From the NCBI GenBank assembly GCA_965204685.1, contig OZ242004.1:1736001-1800000 (forward strand): a stretch of 64,000 bases of DNA, in the 5' to 3' direction. A model generated the notes under the pieces. It saw nothing but the letters and a program-made list of their open reading frames with translations, did not search any database and had not been told where the DNA came from. Below, piece after piece: positions 50,737 through 58,898 of this stretch. Each line of letters opens with the position of its first letter. The first letter of the stretch is position 1. Source of the stretch: Bin87 sp965204685 (lineage in GTDB: Bacteria; Chloroflexota; Dehalococcoidia; Lucifugimonadales; UBA3495). A program made the translations under genes and the position numbers.

Positions 50737-51138
50737 TCAGGCGCTGACGGTCTCGGGCTGCGACCGAGCGGCCAGCGCCGGGGCCAGATACTTGGACGCC
50801 TGGCGCAGGTCCACCGCCACGATGTCCCATTCGCTCCCGTCGTCGAACCACTGCCGGTAACTCACGAAGTCGCCGTTGTCCACCACGCGGTAGTCGGCGT
50901 CCGCGTCCGGCTTGTCGCCCAGGGTCAGCGTGTCGGTGTCGGCATCGTAGCCGCGCTCCGCGCTCAAGGGCAGGAACCAACTGACGTTCAGTATGTCGAT
51001 CCGCGTAACGTCCTCGCTGCCTTCGTCGGCGAAGTTCAGGATAACGCCGAAATCGTCCCGCAGGGCGCCTCCGCTGCATCCTCCCCGGAACGCCTCTATT
51101 ACCATAGCATCGTCTTCAGCGTAGTACTTAACCCGCAT
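50737..51138 (-). CDS. DUF2283-like protein
   Basis: A 133-aa protein starting MRVKYYAEDDAMVIEAF, with FGVILNFADEGSEDVTRIDI and LNVSWFL, the strand pattern of DUF2283 (which usually begins MKxxYDxExDALYI and has IVVDYDxxGxIVGIEIL). The C-terminal extension (DFVSYRQWFDDGSEWDIVAV) is beyond the usual family length. GGAGG is seven bases before ATG 51138. It overlaps the upstream gene by 11 bases. DUF2283 genes commonly follow a DUF4258 gene in a toxin-antitoxin-like pair. Confidence 0.7.
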   Translation of the reverse strand: MRVKYYAEDDAMVIEAFRGGCSGGALRDDFGVILNFADEGSEDVTRIDILNVSWFLPLSAERGYDADTDTLTLGDKPDADADYRVVDNGDFVSYRQWFDDGSEWDIVAVDLRQASKYLAPALAARSQPETVSA

Positions 51139-51481
51139 CTCGTACCTCCATGCCTCTGCAACGTCGCCTGAACCAGGGATATCCTGCTTCAATGCGCCTG
51201 GCTACGGAGTTGTCAAAGTGGGCCGTTATAATCTCCTGGTCATCCAGCGAGATCACAACTCGCAACATCTCGTTTCGGCCCGGGACGAATCCCCAATAGG
51301 TTATCGCTTCGCGGCGCATTCGTCCGTCCAGGCAAATTCCCCGGACAACCCAGTTTTCCAGGGCGTGTTGAATTCTGGAGGCAGTAACGCCCGGGTAGGG
51401 TTCATAGCGCAGGTGTCTGGTCAGCCATCTGGTGACGCCGCCCGCCGATATGGTCTCGGGCAATCTGCGCTGGGAGTCCAA
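51128..51481 (-). CDS. DUF4258-like small protein
   Basis: 117 aa in the only open frame, with a TTG start at 51481 (no clear ribosome site, so the start is uncertain). RIQHALENWVVRGICLDGRM, then ITYWGFVPGRNEMLRVVISL and DDQEIITAHFDNSVARRIEA resemble the compact alpha-beta fold of DUF4258/RelE-like proteins (helix, then strands with LRVVxxLDxxxIxTAxxD). The pairing with a DUF2283-like gene supports this. Biochemical role unproven. Confidence 0.55.
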   Translation of the reverse strand: MDSQRRLPETISAGGVTRWLTRHLRYEPYPGVTASRIQHALENWVVRGICLDGRMRREAITYWGFVPGRNEMLRVVISLDDQEIITAHFDNSVARRIEAGYPWFRRRCRGMEVRDAG

Positions 51482-51515
51482 AGCGCAACCGAGACCCGTC
51501 AGCGGGCGGTAATCG

Positions 51516-52112
51516 CTAGTTGTCGCCGGCCAGGGCTGCGGTGACTTCTTCGTAAGCCTGTTGCGCGGTGCGGGAGGCGCGGGTGCGGAACTGCACCGGC
51601 GTGTTCTCGATCTCGGGCTCTACGGCCAGGTGGATGAATACCGGACCCTCGGCGGCCAGAACTTCGCTGATGCCGGTGGTGAAGTCCTCGAGGTTGTCGA
51701 AGGAGAACACGGCCGCGTAGCCGGCGCCCCGGGCAATTTCCTCCCAGTTGGTCACGCCGTCGGAGCCGGGAATGGGCTGCCCGCCGGTGACGGCATAAAC
51801 GCCGTTGTTGAAGAGGAAGTGGTAGAAGTTCTTCGGAGCCTTGGTGGACGTGGTGACCAGGGCGCCGAGGTTCATCAGCAGGCTGCCGTCGCCGTCCAGC
51901 ACCATGACCTTGCGACCGGGCTGGGCCAGGGCGATGCCGAGGCCGACGTTGCTGGCCTTGCCCATGGCACCGGAGATCGGCAGGTCCAGGTTCTGGTTGG
52001 TGGTGACGGAGGGCAGGCCGAAGCGGACATTGCCGGCGTTCATGGTGGGGACGACGACGGCGTCTTCGCGGTTGGTGTCGATGACGCGCACGGCATCGGT
52101 GTTGTTGATCAT
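51516..52112 (-). CDS. ThDP-dependent decarboxylase beta subunit, ComE-like
   Basis: A 198-aa protein with the ThDP-binding motif LDGDGSLLMNLGAL (GDGS at 74-77, Asn81), typical of sulfopyruvate decarboxylase ComE and the C-terminal domain of phosphonopyruvate decarboxylase. AGGAG precedes ATG 52112. The partner ComD-like subunit lies 55 bp upstream. Together they should decarboxylate a 3-sulfo- or 3-phosphono-pyruvate-like substrate; without comA/comB/comC or phosphonate genes nearby, the substrate is open. Confidence 0.88.
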   Translation of the reverse strand: MINNTDAVRVIDTNREDAVVVPTMNAGNVRFGLPSVTTNQNLDLPISGAMGKASNVGLGIALAQPGRKVMVLDGDGSLLMNLGALVTTSTKAPKNFYHFLFNNGVYAVTGGQPIPGSDGVTNWEEIARGAGYAAVFSFDNLEDFTTGISEVLAAEGPVFIHLAVEPEIENTPVQFRTRASRTAQQAYEEVTAALAGDN

Positions 52113-52167
52113 GGGACTTGCTCCTGGGCTTCGTGGACGCGGGATACGCGGGGATGGCAGGGACCGA

Positions 52168-52680
52168 CTAGGCGCCGAACTCGGTGCCGATGAGAACTGC
52201 GACGGGCCGGCTGAGGCGCTGAGATTCCTCGAAGGCGATGCTGATGCGGTCGGCGTCGTCATCGGTTTCCACGAGGTAGTAGTTGATGCCCCAGGCGTGG
52301 AGGATATGCTCGATGAAGCGGCCGGCGGAGTCGGGAGTGGGGCCGCGGCGGGTCCAGCCGCGGTAGCCGACCAGCATGACCAGGGGCTGGTTGAGGTCCA
52401 GGCACAGGCCGCGGATGGAGTCGCCAGCCTCGAAGACGCCGGTGTTCTGGATGAGCACCACGGGGTTGGCTCCGCCCACCCACAGTCCGGCGGCGACGGC
52501 CATGGTTTCGCCCTCGCGGCACACCGGGATCAGGTCCAGGGTGGGTTCCTCCATCATCATGTTGTAGAGGAAGTTGGTCTCGCTGTCCGGCAGCCAAACG
52601 ACGTGCGAGACGCTGTTCTTCTTCAGCTCGGCAACCAGGGATTGCGGATGCAATACAGATTCGTAGACTTCGGTGGTCAT
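52168..52680 (-). CDS. ThDP-dependent decarboxylase alpha subunit, ComD-like
   Basis: A 170-aa PYR-domain subunit: FLYNMMMEEPTLDLIPVCRE then GETMAVAAGLWVGGANPVVL, with the catalytic Glu in CREGETMAVAAG, and NTGVFEAGDSIRGLCLDLNQ, as in ComD. AAGGAG lies nine bases before the ATG. First gene of the minus-strand set 52680-49866, following a near-consensus promoter. Confidence 0.88.
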   Translation of the reverse strand: MTTEVYESVLHPQSLVAELKKNSVSHVVWLPDSETNFLYNMMMEEPTLDLIPVCREGETMAVAAGLWVGGANPVVLIQNTGVFEAGDSIRGLCLDLNQPLVMLVGYRGWTRRGPTPDSAGRFIEHILHAWGINYYLVETDDDADRISIAFEESQRLSRPVAVLIGTEFGA

Positions 52681-52745
52681 TCTGGAGACTCCTTGAAAAA
52701 TGCGCCGGGAGAGGCGTGCCGGCGATGCGTTTTAGTCCATCCGGC

Positions 52746-52774
52746 ATTATATGGGGTGGCATTTGGAGCGTCAA
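52746..52774 (-). promoter_or_regulatory. Promoter of the ComD/ComE-like genes
   Basis: On the minus strand TTGACG (52774-52769), 17-bp spacer, TATAAT (52751-52746). Near-consensus sigma-70 type. Confidence 0.8.
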
Positions 52775-52913
52775 CGAAAACGGCAGCGGGCGCGTTCGGC
52801 TCGGGCCTGCCACCGCCATGGCTTGCGGCGCCGGCGTCGGAGCGCCCGAACGGGCAGCCCAGCGAGGCGTTCACGGCATGTTGCGAATGGGCATTGGGCG
52901 TCCGCGAATCTTG
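52775..52913. other. Spacer between divergent promoters
   Basis: About 140 bp of GC-rich sequence between the outward promoters of the decarboxylase and ACIII operons. No hairpin, operator repeat or reading frame of note is seen. Confidence 0.5.
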
Positions 52914-52942
52914 TTGACAGGCCAAAGTGAATGTGATAATTT
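52914..52942 (+). promoter_or_regulatory. Promoter of the ACIII operon
   Basis: TTGACA (52914-52919), 17-bp spacer, TAATTT (52937-52942), 100 bases before the first gene. Confidence 0.75.
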
Positions 52943-53042
52943 TCACCAGCCAAAAACGGGCTACGTAATTTCAGCCGCTTTACGTGGCCAGTCTGGGCAG
53001 AGAGCCCGGCATCAAACGTTCGAGCGCAGGTTCACCAGCCAC

Positions 53043-53345
53043 ATGCCGCAAACCGACCCCAACGCGATGAACGCGGTTCTCTGGGCCGATGTCAGCCTCT
53101 GGCTGACGTACCTGTGGATTTATTTCCCCCTGATCATCGTCTTTGCGTTCAGCATGCTGATCGCTCACGGGCTGATCCCCTCGGGGGTGCAGACCGGCAC
53201 CTACCCGGCGTTCTTCTCGCGCTTGCGCTTACCCCTCACTGTGATCGGTCTCGCCGCACTGGCGGGAGCCGTAGTCATGATGATTCTGACCATCATGCAG
53301 TCGCCGATAGCGCTGCAGCAAGTTTGGGAACGCCTCTTCGTATAA
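53043..53345 (+). CDS. Small membrane protein leading the ACIII operon
   Basis: A 100-aa protein with two long hydrophobic segments (about 12-46 and 63-87), a loop with SGVQTGTYPAFFSRLRLP, and a C-terminal WERLFV. ATG 53067 (MNAVLWADVSL) is a possible later start. It lies first after the operon promoter and 83 bp before the multiheme cytochrome gene. It is not a standard Act subunit that I recognise; it may be an accessory subunit or assembly factor. Confidence 0.6.
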   Translation: MPQTDPNAMNAVLWADVSLWLTYLWIYFPLIIVFAFSMLIAHGLIPSGVQTGTYPAFFSRLRLPLTVIGLAALAGAVVMMILTIMQSPIALQQVWERLFV

Positions 53346-53428
53346 CACGCGGGGCACTCGTCCGAGACGCTGCCGCACGCGCTGTCTGACGAAACCGCTC
53401 CCTGCCGCCAACAGACCTGCCGATACCC

Positions 53429-54124
53429 ATGCCGCCCCTCCCTCCCACTCGACAGCTCATCCCGATGGCGATTGCCGGGCTGGTAGTGACGGCCATCGTC
53501 GCCTTCATATTGGTGGTGTTGTTCATATCCTGGTTCTCCAACCCGCCCTTCGGCTGGGGCAACGCCCCGGCGCAGCCGATTGACTTCCCGCACACGGTGC
53601 ACGCGGGTTCGGTTGAAGAGGGCGGCCACGCCATCCAGTGCGAGTTCTGCCACCGCAACGTGACTTCGGGAGCGGCGGCCACGGTGCCGGCCGTAGAGGT
53701 CTGCGTGATCTGCCACAAGCAGGTCAACGGCAGCAACGTCACCGCGGAAGCGCGCCAGAAGATTGAAGAAATCAACCCGGATCAACTGATCAACATCCAG
53801 CGGGTGCTGGACAAGCACGACGATGGGCGGCCCATCGACTGGGAACGGGTCCACCGCGTGCCGGACCACGTCCGATTCGTGCACGAGGCCCACATCCGGT
53901 TCTTGACCCAGGGCGAAGAACGCACGGTCACGCTGCCCGTGGGAGACGAAAAACCGATGAACCTGCCGGTGACGGTGCCCGAAGCCTGTTCAGTGTGTCA
54001 TGGCGACGTGGCCCACATGGAAGAGGTGCAACCGCAGCCGGGTCAGTCGCTGAAGATGGGCACCTGCCTGGACTGCCACCGTGAAAACAACGTCAGTACC
54101 GACTGCACGATTTGCCACAAGTAG
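53429..54124 (+). CDS. actA: Pentaheme cytochrome c subunit of alternative complex III
   Basis: A 231-aa membrane-anchored cytochrome. One N-terminal helix (about 12-36) is followed by five CxxCH haem sites at residues 71, 92, 187, 213 and 226 (CEFCH, CVICH, CSVCH, CLDCH, CTICH) and several His residues for sixth ligands. This matches ActA of ACIII, which passes electrons from the iron-sulfur subunit towards soluble cytochrome c. Haem attachment would need the Ccm system encoded at the right edge. Confidence 0.9.
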   Translation: MPPLPPTRQLIPMAIAGLVVTAIVAFILVVLFISWFSNPPFGWGNAPAQPIDFPHTVHAGSVEEGGHAIQCEFCHRNVTSGAAATVPAVEVCVICHKQVNGSNVTAEARQKIEEINPDQLINIQRVLDKHDDGRPIDWERVHRVPDHVRFVHEAHIRFLTQGEERTVTLPVGDEKPMNLPVTVPEACSVCHGDVAHMEEVQPQPGQSLKMGTCLDCHRENNVSTDCTICHK

Positions 54125-54154
54125 GCCGCACGCCGCTACCGGACTCTTGAACCA

Positions 54155-56416
54155 ATGAAACTGACGCGCCGCAACTTCCTCGCCTGGGCCGGCATCGCTG
54201 CAACGGGAGCGATCGCCTGCGACCTGTTCGACGACGAGCTGCGGGTGCAGAGCCCGGCGCTGATCCCCGAAGACCTGGTCAAGGGCCGGGACAACTGGTA
54301 CGCGACCTACGATGCTTCGGTTCCCGGCGGTGAAGGCGTACTGGTTCGGGTGATGGAAGGGCGCGCCAAGAAGGTGCGCGGCAACCCCCGCTTCCCCACG
54401 AACCAAGGCAAGCAATCGGCCACCGCCGACACCCTGCTGCAATCGCTTTACCATCCCGACCGGATTGACGGACCGATGCTGCGCAACGGGCCCAGAGGCT
54501 CGGGTCACTACCGGCCCATCAGCTGGGAAGAGGCCCTCAATCGCTTCAACGCGGCGGTGGACGACCGCGGCAACGGTATGCTGCTGATCACCGAGGATCG
54601 CAAGTGCAGTTTCGCGAAGATCTGCGGCGCGTTCGCCGACGCATTCGGCGGGCGACACGTGGCCTTCGGCGGCGCGGCGGACGACTCGGCCTACCGGGCG
54701 GCGGTGAAGGACGTGATGGGCACCGACAGCCTGCCCTTCCACGACATCGCCAACGCCTACTCTCTGGCTAGCTTCGGCTCGGATTTCCTCTCGACCTGGG
54801 GCAACCCCACCGCTTATTCGGTGGCTTACGGCAAGTTCCACTCCCGACCGAATGTTGCAGACCGGGGCCGGCATTACCACTTCGGCTCCCGTTACTCGAT
54901 GACTGCTGCCAACGCCGACAAGTGGATACCCATCAATCCCGGCTCCGAAGGCTTTGCCGCCATGGCCCTGGCATGGGCGGTCGCTTCCACGCATCCGGAA
55001 TCGCCGGCGGTGGCGCAGATCACGGGTGAGGCCGGACCGGGCCCGCTGAGCGAATTCATCCCCGATGCCTTGGTGGAGGTGCTGGGCATACCCGACGAAG
55101 TCCTGGACGGATATACGGTCCGGGAGTTTTTTGAGAGCCTGGCGCACGACTACATGGCCCACGGGGGGCTGGCCATCGGCGGCGGCGGTGAGGCCGGCGC
55201 GTACAGCAATGGCCAGTTCAACGCCTCGGCAGTCCTGATCCTGAACTACCTTATCGGCAACGTGGGACACAAGGGAGGCCTGCTGCCCGATCCCGGGAGC
55301 CCGATCTCCGACACCCCGACCGCTGCGCCGGTGGCTTCCCTGGCCGACTGGCAACAGATCGCCGGCGACATCAGCAGCGGCGCTGCTCCCCTGGTTATCA
55401 TCCACAACGCCAATCCCGTTCACGGCCTCCCGCCCAGCATCGGCCTGGAGGGCGCCCTGGGCAACGAGGGCGTGGTGGTCATCAGCGCCAGCCAGTTCCT
55501 GGACGAAACGTCGGCCATGGCCGACCTGTTGATACCGGACCGGGCCGCGCTGGAAGACTGGGGCGACGACCTGCCCGACCCCATGCCGGGTTACCACGTG
55601 TACGCAGTGCAGCAGCCCGTGGTGAACCCCCTGCCGGACGTGGACCCGCGGAGTTTCCCCGACGTGCTGCTGAACGCGGCGACAACGCTGGGCCGTGGCG
55701 ATGGTATGCCGGCCGAGAGCTACGAAGCAATGATTCGCTCCAACGTTGAAGAAACGCTTGGAGCCGACCTCACCGATACGCTGATGTACGGCGGATGGTG
55801 GGATGAGAACGCCACCGGGCGGGCGGTGATCCCGCTGGAGGGCACGCTGGCTAGGATCGCCCGCAACGCCTCCCCGGCCAGACTCGTCGGCAGCGGAAAC
55901 TTCCAGCTGCAACCCTACGAGCACCACACCCTGAGAGACGGACGCAACGCCCACCTGCCTTGGGCCCAGAGTACGCCCGATCCCTTGACCACCGTGACCT
56001 GGCAGACCTGGGTTGACATCAACGAGAAGCAGGGCCGGGAAGAGCTGGGCCTGCGTGAAGGGGATGTGGTCAACATCACCACCGGCGCCGGCAGCATCCA
56101 GGCGTTGGTGTACCTGAACCCCGGCACTCCCCCGGGAATCGCGGCAGTGCCCATGGGCGGCGGCCGCACCCTGGGGTCCGACTACGCCACGGATCGGGAC
56201 GCGCGGGAAAGCGGCAACGTGATGTCCATCCTGGAGCCTGTCGTGGTGGACGGCGCCGGCGGACTCGCCTGGGGTTCCACCCGCTGCTTGATTACGCCTA
56301 CCGGCGACAGCATGGCGGTCTCCAAGCTGGAGGGCGACTACACCAGCCGCGAGGTCGGCGAGCATCCGGCCGAGCAGGTTTACAAGTGGGTGCCCGCGGA
56401 GGGGGGAGGTCACTAG
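54155..56416 (+). CDS. actB: ACIII ActB, molybdopterin-oxidoreductase-like part
   Basis: A 753-aa protein. It starts with a twin-arginine signal (LTRRNFLAWAGIAATG) that ends in AIAC, a possible Tat lipobox. The body follows the molybdopterin oxidoreductase fold (RPISWEEALNRFNAAVDDRG, VIIHNANPVHGLPPSIGLEG, ISASQFLDETSAMADLLIPD), but the N-terminal [4Fe-4S] cysteines of the enzymatic relatives are lacking, as is known for ActB, which has lost the Mo cofactor. In most ACIII this region is fused to the iron-sulfur part; here that part is the separate next gene. Confidence 0.9.
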   Translation: MKLTRRNFLAWAGIAATGAIACDLFDDELRVQSPALIPEDLVKGRDNWYATYDASVPGGEGVLVRVMEGRAKKVRGNPRFPTNQGKQSATADTLLQSLYHPDRIDGPMLRNGPRGSGHYRPISWEEALNRFNAAVDDRGNGMLLITEDRKCSFAKICGAFADAFGGRHVAFGGAADDSAYRAAVKDVMGTDSLPFHDIANAYSLASFGSDFLSTWGNPTAYSVAYGKFHSRPNVADRGRHYHFGSRYSMTAANADKWIPINPGSEGFAAMALAWAVASTHPESPAVAQITGEAGPGPLSEFIPDALVEVLGIPDEVLDGYTVREFFESLAHDYMAHGGLAIGGGGEAGAYSNGQFNASAVLILNYLIGNVGHKGGLLPDPGSPISDTPTAAPVASLADWQQIAGDISSGAAPLVIIHNANPVHGLPPSIGLEGALGNEGVVVISASQFLDETSAMADLLIPDRAALEDWGDDLPDPMPGYHVYAVQQPVVNPLPDVDPRSFPDVLLNAATTLGRGDGMPAESYEAMIRSNVEETLGADLTDTLMYGGWWDENATGRAVIPLEGTLARIARNASPARLVGSGNFQLQPYEHHTLRDGRNAHLPWAQSTPDPLTTVTWQTWVDINEKQGREELGLREGDVVNITTGAGSIQALVYLNPGTPPGIAAVPMGGGRTLGSDYATDRDARESGNVMSILEPVVVDGAGGLAWGSTRCLITPTGDSMAVSKLEGDYTSREVGEHPAEQVYKWVPAEGGGH

Positions 56417-56429
56417 GGCCGGCGACTGG

Positions 56430-56449
56430 ATTCCTGCTTTCGCAGGAAT
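56430..56449. repeat. REP-like hairpin inside the ACIII operon
   Basis: ATTCCTGC and GCAGGAAT with a four-base loop, followed by a run of short GTAACGA-type direct repeats up to about 56500. Inserted between the two halves of ActB. Confidence 0.6.
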
Positions 56450-56536
56450 GACGTAACGACGCAAGGATGACGAAACTACGCAGGAATAACGTAACGATGC
56501 GTGAATGCCGAACGGGGACCCTGGGACAACTGAGAA

Positions 56537-57319
56537 ATGCCTAACGCCGAATTTCCGCACAAATGGGGAATGGTCATCGACCTGGACAAGTGCACGGGCT
56601 GCCAGGCCTGTGTGGTTGCCTGCCAGGCCGAGAACAACATCCCCATCAACACCAAGGACTACTTCCTGCAGCGCCGCGCCTACGAGTGGATCCGCATCGA
56701 GCGCTACTGGGAGGGCGAGTACCCGAACGTCAAGGCGCGGTTCATGCCGGTGCTGTGCCAGCACTGCGAGAACGCGCCGTGCGAGCCGGTCTGCCCGGTG
56801 TACGCCACTTACCACAACGAAGAGGGCCTGAACGTCCAGGTGTACAACCGCTGCGTCGGCACCCGGTACTGCATCAACAACTGCCCCTACCAGGTGCGGA
56901 TGTTCAACTACTGGCATCCCAACTGGCCGGCCCGGCTGGAAAACCAGCTCAATCCGGACGTGACGGTGCGCACGCGCGGTATCACCGAGAAGTGCACCTT
57001 CTGCGTGCAGCGTATCCGCCGGGGCGAGATCGAGGTCGAGGCCCGGGGCGGACAGCGGCTGAACGACGAGCGCATCGTCGGCGGCAACTACGATCCGGCG
57101 TGCGTGCAGGCCTGTCCCACCAATGCCCTGATGTTCGGCGACCTGGAGGATCAGGGTACGGCCATCAAGCCGTACTTCGACGACGTCAACACGCACCCGG
57201 GCCACGGCGAGCACGACCGTGCGACCCGGGGCTACCGGCTGCTGGAAGAAATGAACACTCGTCCCAGCGTCATCTACCTGAAGAAAATCGACCAGTACCC
57301 CCTTAAGGGCGGACACTGA
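56537..57319 (+). CDS. actB: ACIII ActB, iron-sulfur part (separate gene)
   Basis: A 260-aa ferredoxin-like protein of the DmsB/PsrB type. The four Cys clusters are CTGCQACVVAC, CQHCENAPCEPVCP, CVGTRYCINNCPY plus CTFCVQR, and CVQACP, enough for four clusters (in ACIII, three [4Fe-4S] and one [3Fe-4S]). It corresponds to the C-terminal third of fused ActB proteins. No signal peptide is present, so export would rely on riding with the Tat-exported first half, as in related complexes. It joins NrfD-like gene 1 without a gap (stop TGA, start ATG adjacent). Confidence 0.92.
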   Translation: MPNAEFPHKWGMVIDLDKCTGCQACVVACQAENNIPINTKDYFLQRRAYEWIRIERYWEGEYPNVKARFMPVLCQHCENAPCEPVCPVYATYHNEEGLNVQVYNRCVGTRYCINNCPYQVRMFNYWHPNWPARLENQLNPDVTVRTRGITEKCTFCVQRIRRGEIEVEARGGQRLNDERIVGGNYDPACVQACPTNALMFGDLEDQGTAIKPYFDDVNTHPGHGEHDRATRGYRLLEEMNTRPSVIYLKKIDQYPLKGGH

Positions 57320-58827
57320 TGGCTAGCGAAGCACAGGCCCATACTGAACCGGGACACGACGCCCACGAGCACGGCCATTTCGGGCCGGAGATGTGGGTGA
57401 TCCCCGAACGTTCGGGGTTGGTGTCCGGCGTTGTTGAGCGGCAGCAAGCGGGTTCCGGCCTGCTGCGTTGGGTGATGATCGTCGGCGGAATCCTGGCGAT
57501 TTTGGGCGTCGTGGGCTTCGTGCTCAGGCTGTTTACGGTCGGGTTCTCCGACCATCGTGACTGGGGATTTTACGTCGCGGCGTTCGCGTTCGTTTTCACG
57601 CTGACCGCCTCGGCCCCGCTGGCGGCGTGCGCCTTCCGCTTTACCAAGAGCCACTGGCGGCGGCCGCTGACGCGCATTGCCGAGGTGTTCTCGGTGGTCA
57701 GCATCGTCAATATCCTGCTGTTCATCCCCGCGCTGATCGCGCTGCCCGAAATCGGGGTGATGACGGAAAGCGGCGAGGAGATGGTTCGCCGGTCCATCTG
57801 GTTCCAGGAATTGAGCAACCCGTCGGGATGGCTCATGGCCTCGATGATCGGGCTGGTGTTCTGCTCGGTGTCCATACTGTGGCTCTCAGCCATGCCGGAC
57901 ATGGCGCAGAGCCGTTCGCTGGTGTCCGGTTTCCGCGCCTCCCTGTACGCGCGACTGGCCGGCGGCTGGTACGGCACCAAGCGGCAGTGGCAGATCCAGA
58001 AGGGCGGCCTGGCCATCCTGGGCGGCCTGTACTTCATGCTGGTAGTGTTCGTCCAGTTCCTGATAGTCAGCGACTTCGCCATGGCGATGATACCGGGCTG
58101 GAAAGACTCGATCCTGCCCCCCTTCTACACGGTGATCAGCTTCCAGGGCGGCCTGGCGGCCATCCTGCTGACGGCCTACGCCCTGCGCCGCTGGGGCGGC
58201 TACCGCGAGTACATCGGGCAGGCGCCGTTCTGGGCGGCCAGCAAGGTGCTGCTGGGCCTGACGCTGCTGCACACGTACCACCTGTTCGCGTTCTTCATCA
58301 CCTACTGGTACGGCCGGCTGGAAGTCGAGCAGGCGATCCTGAACTACCTGATGTTCGATTCCTACATCGGCATCTTCTGGGCGCAGTTGTTCTTCACCTT
58401 CTTCATACCGTTCCCGATCCTGGTGTCCAACCACGCTCGCCGTGAGGGTTGGGGCGCGCCGTTGGCGGCGGTCTTCATCCTGATTGGCCTGATGCTGTGG
58501 CACATTCGCATCTTCGCGGCGGCTTTCAACGCGGCGCCGGCCGATCTGGGCGGGCTGTATTACCTGCCGTCCGACGCTTTCTCGTTCCCGGCCCTGTTGT
58601 GCCAGGCGACGGCGACGCAGGTGTGCGACGTGACGGCCGCGCGGTTCCCCGACCTTTGGGACATCTTCATTATCCTGGGCGGCGTGGGCATAGTGCTCCT
58701 CCTGCTTCGCATCGGCCTGGCGATCCTTCCGCCGCTGTCCATGTGGGAGATGAAAGAGGGATCGATGTACCAGCGGGTAGACACGCTGATCCGCGGCCGC
58801 TACCTTGTCCTGGCCAAGCCCGAATAA
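57319..58827 (+). CDS. actF: NrfD-like integral membrane subunit 1 of ACIII
   Basis: A 502-aa protein with about ten membrane helices. The cytoplasmic/periplasmic N-terminal tail carries several His (HTEPGHDAHEHGHFGPEMW). Segments ASMIGLVFCSVSILWLSAMP, LHTYHLFAFFITYWYGRLEV and SYIGIFWAQLFFTFFIPFPI fit the PsrC/NrfD family. ACIII has two such subunits, ActC and ActF; this one lacks the most conserved ActC motifs, so it is assigned as ActF-like with less certainty. NrfD proteins bind menaquinol. Confidence 0.8.
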   Translation: MASEAQAHTEPGHDAHEHGHFGPEMWVIPERSGLVSGVVERQQAGSGLLRWVMIVGGILAILGVVGFVLRLFTVGFSDHRDWGFYVAAFAFVFTLTASAPLAACAFRFTKSHWRRPLTRIAEVFSVVSIVNILLFIPALIALPEIGVMTESGEEMVRRSIWFQELSNPSGWLMASMIGLVFCSVSILWLSAMPDMAQSRSLVSGFRASLYARLAGGWYGTKRQWQIQKGGLAILGGLYFMLVVFVQFLIVSDFAMAMIPGWKDSILPPFYTVISFQGGLAAILLTAYALRRWGGYREYIGQAPFWAASKVLLGLTLLHTYHLFAFFITYWYGRLEVEQAILNYLMFDSYIGIFWAQLFFTFFIPFPILVSNHARREGWGAPLAAVFILIGLMLWHIRIFAAAFNAAPADLGGLYYLPSDAFSFPALLCQATATQVCDVTAARFPDLWDIFIILGGVGIVLLLLRIGLAILPPLSMWEMKEGSMYQRVDTLIRGRYLVLAKPE

Positions 58828-58898
58828 AGACAACCGGCTTTCAACCGAGAACCAAACCCAGACACCAACCGAGCCACCACAGGTAAGAGTAAGTCAAA

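Noticed and set aside
53990..57316. A 1108-codon minus-strand open frame opposite the ACIII genes
   Set aside because: It is antisense to actA/actB, whose haem and iron-sulfur motifs are unmistakable; long antisense frames are common in GC-rich DNA.
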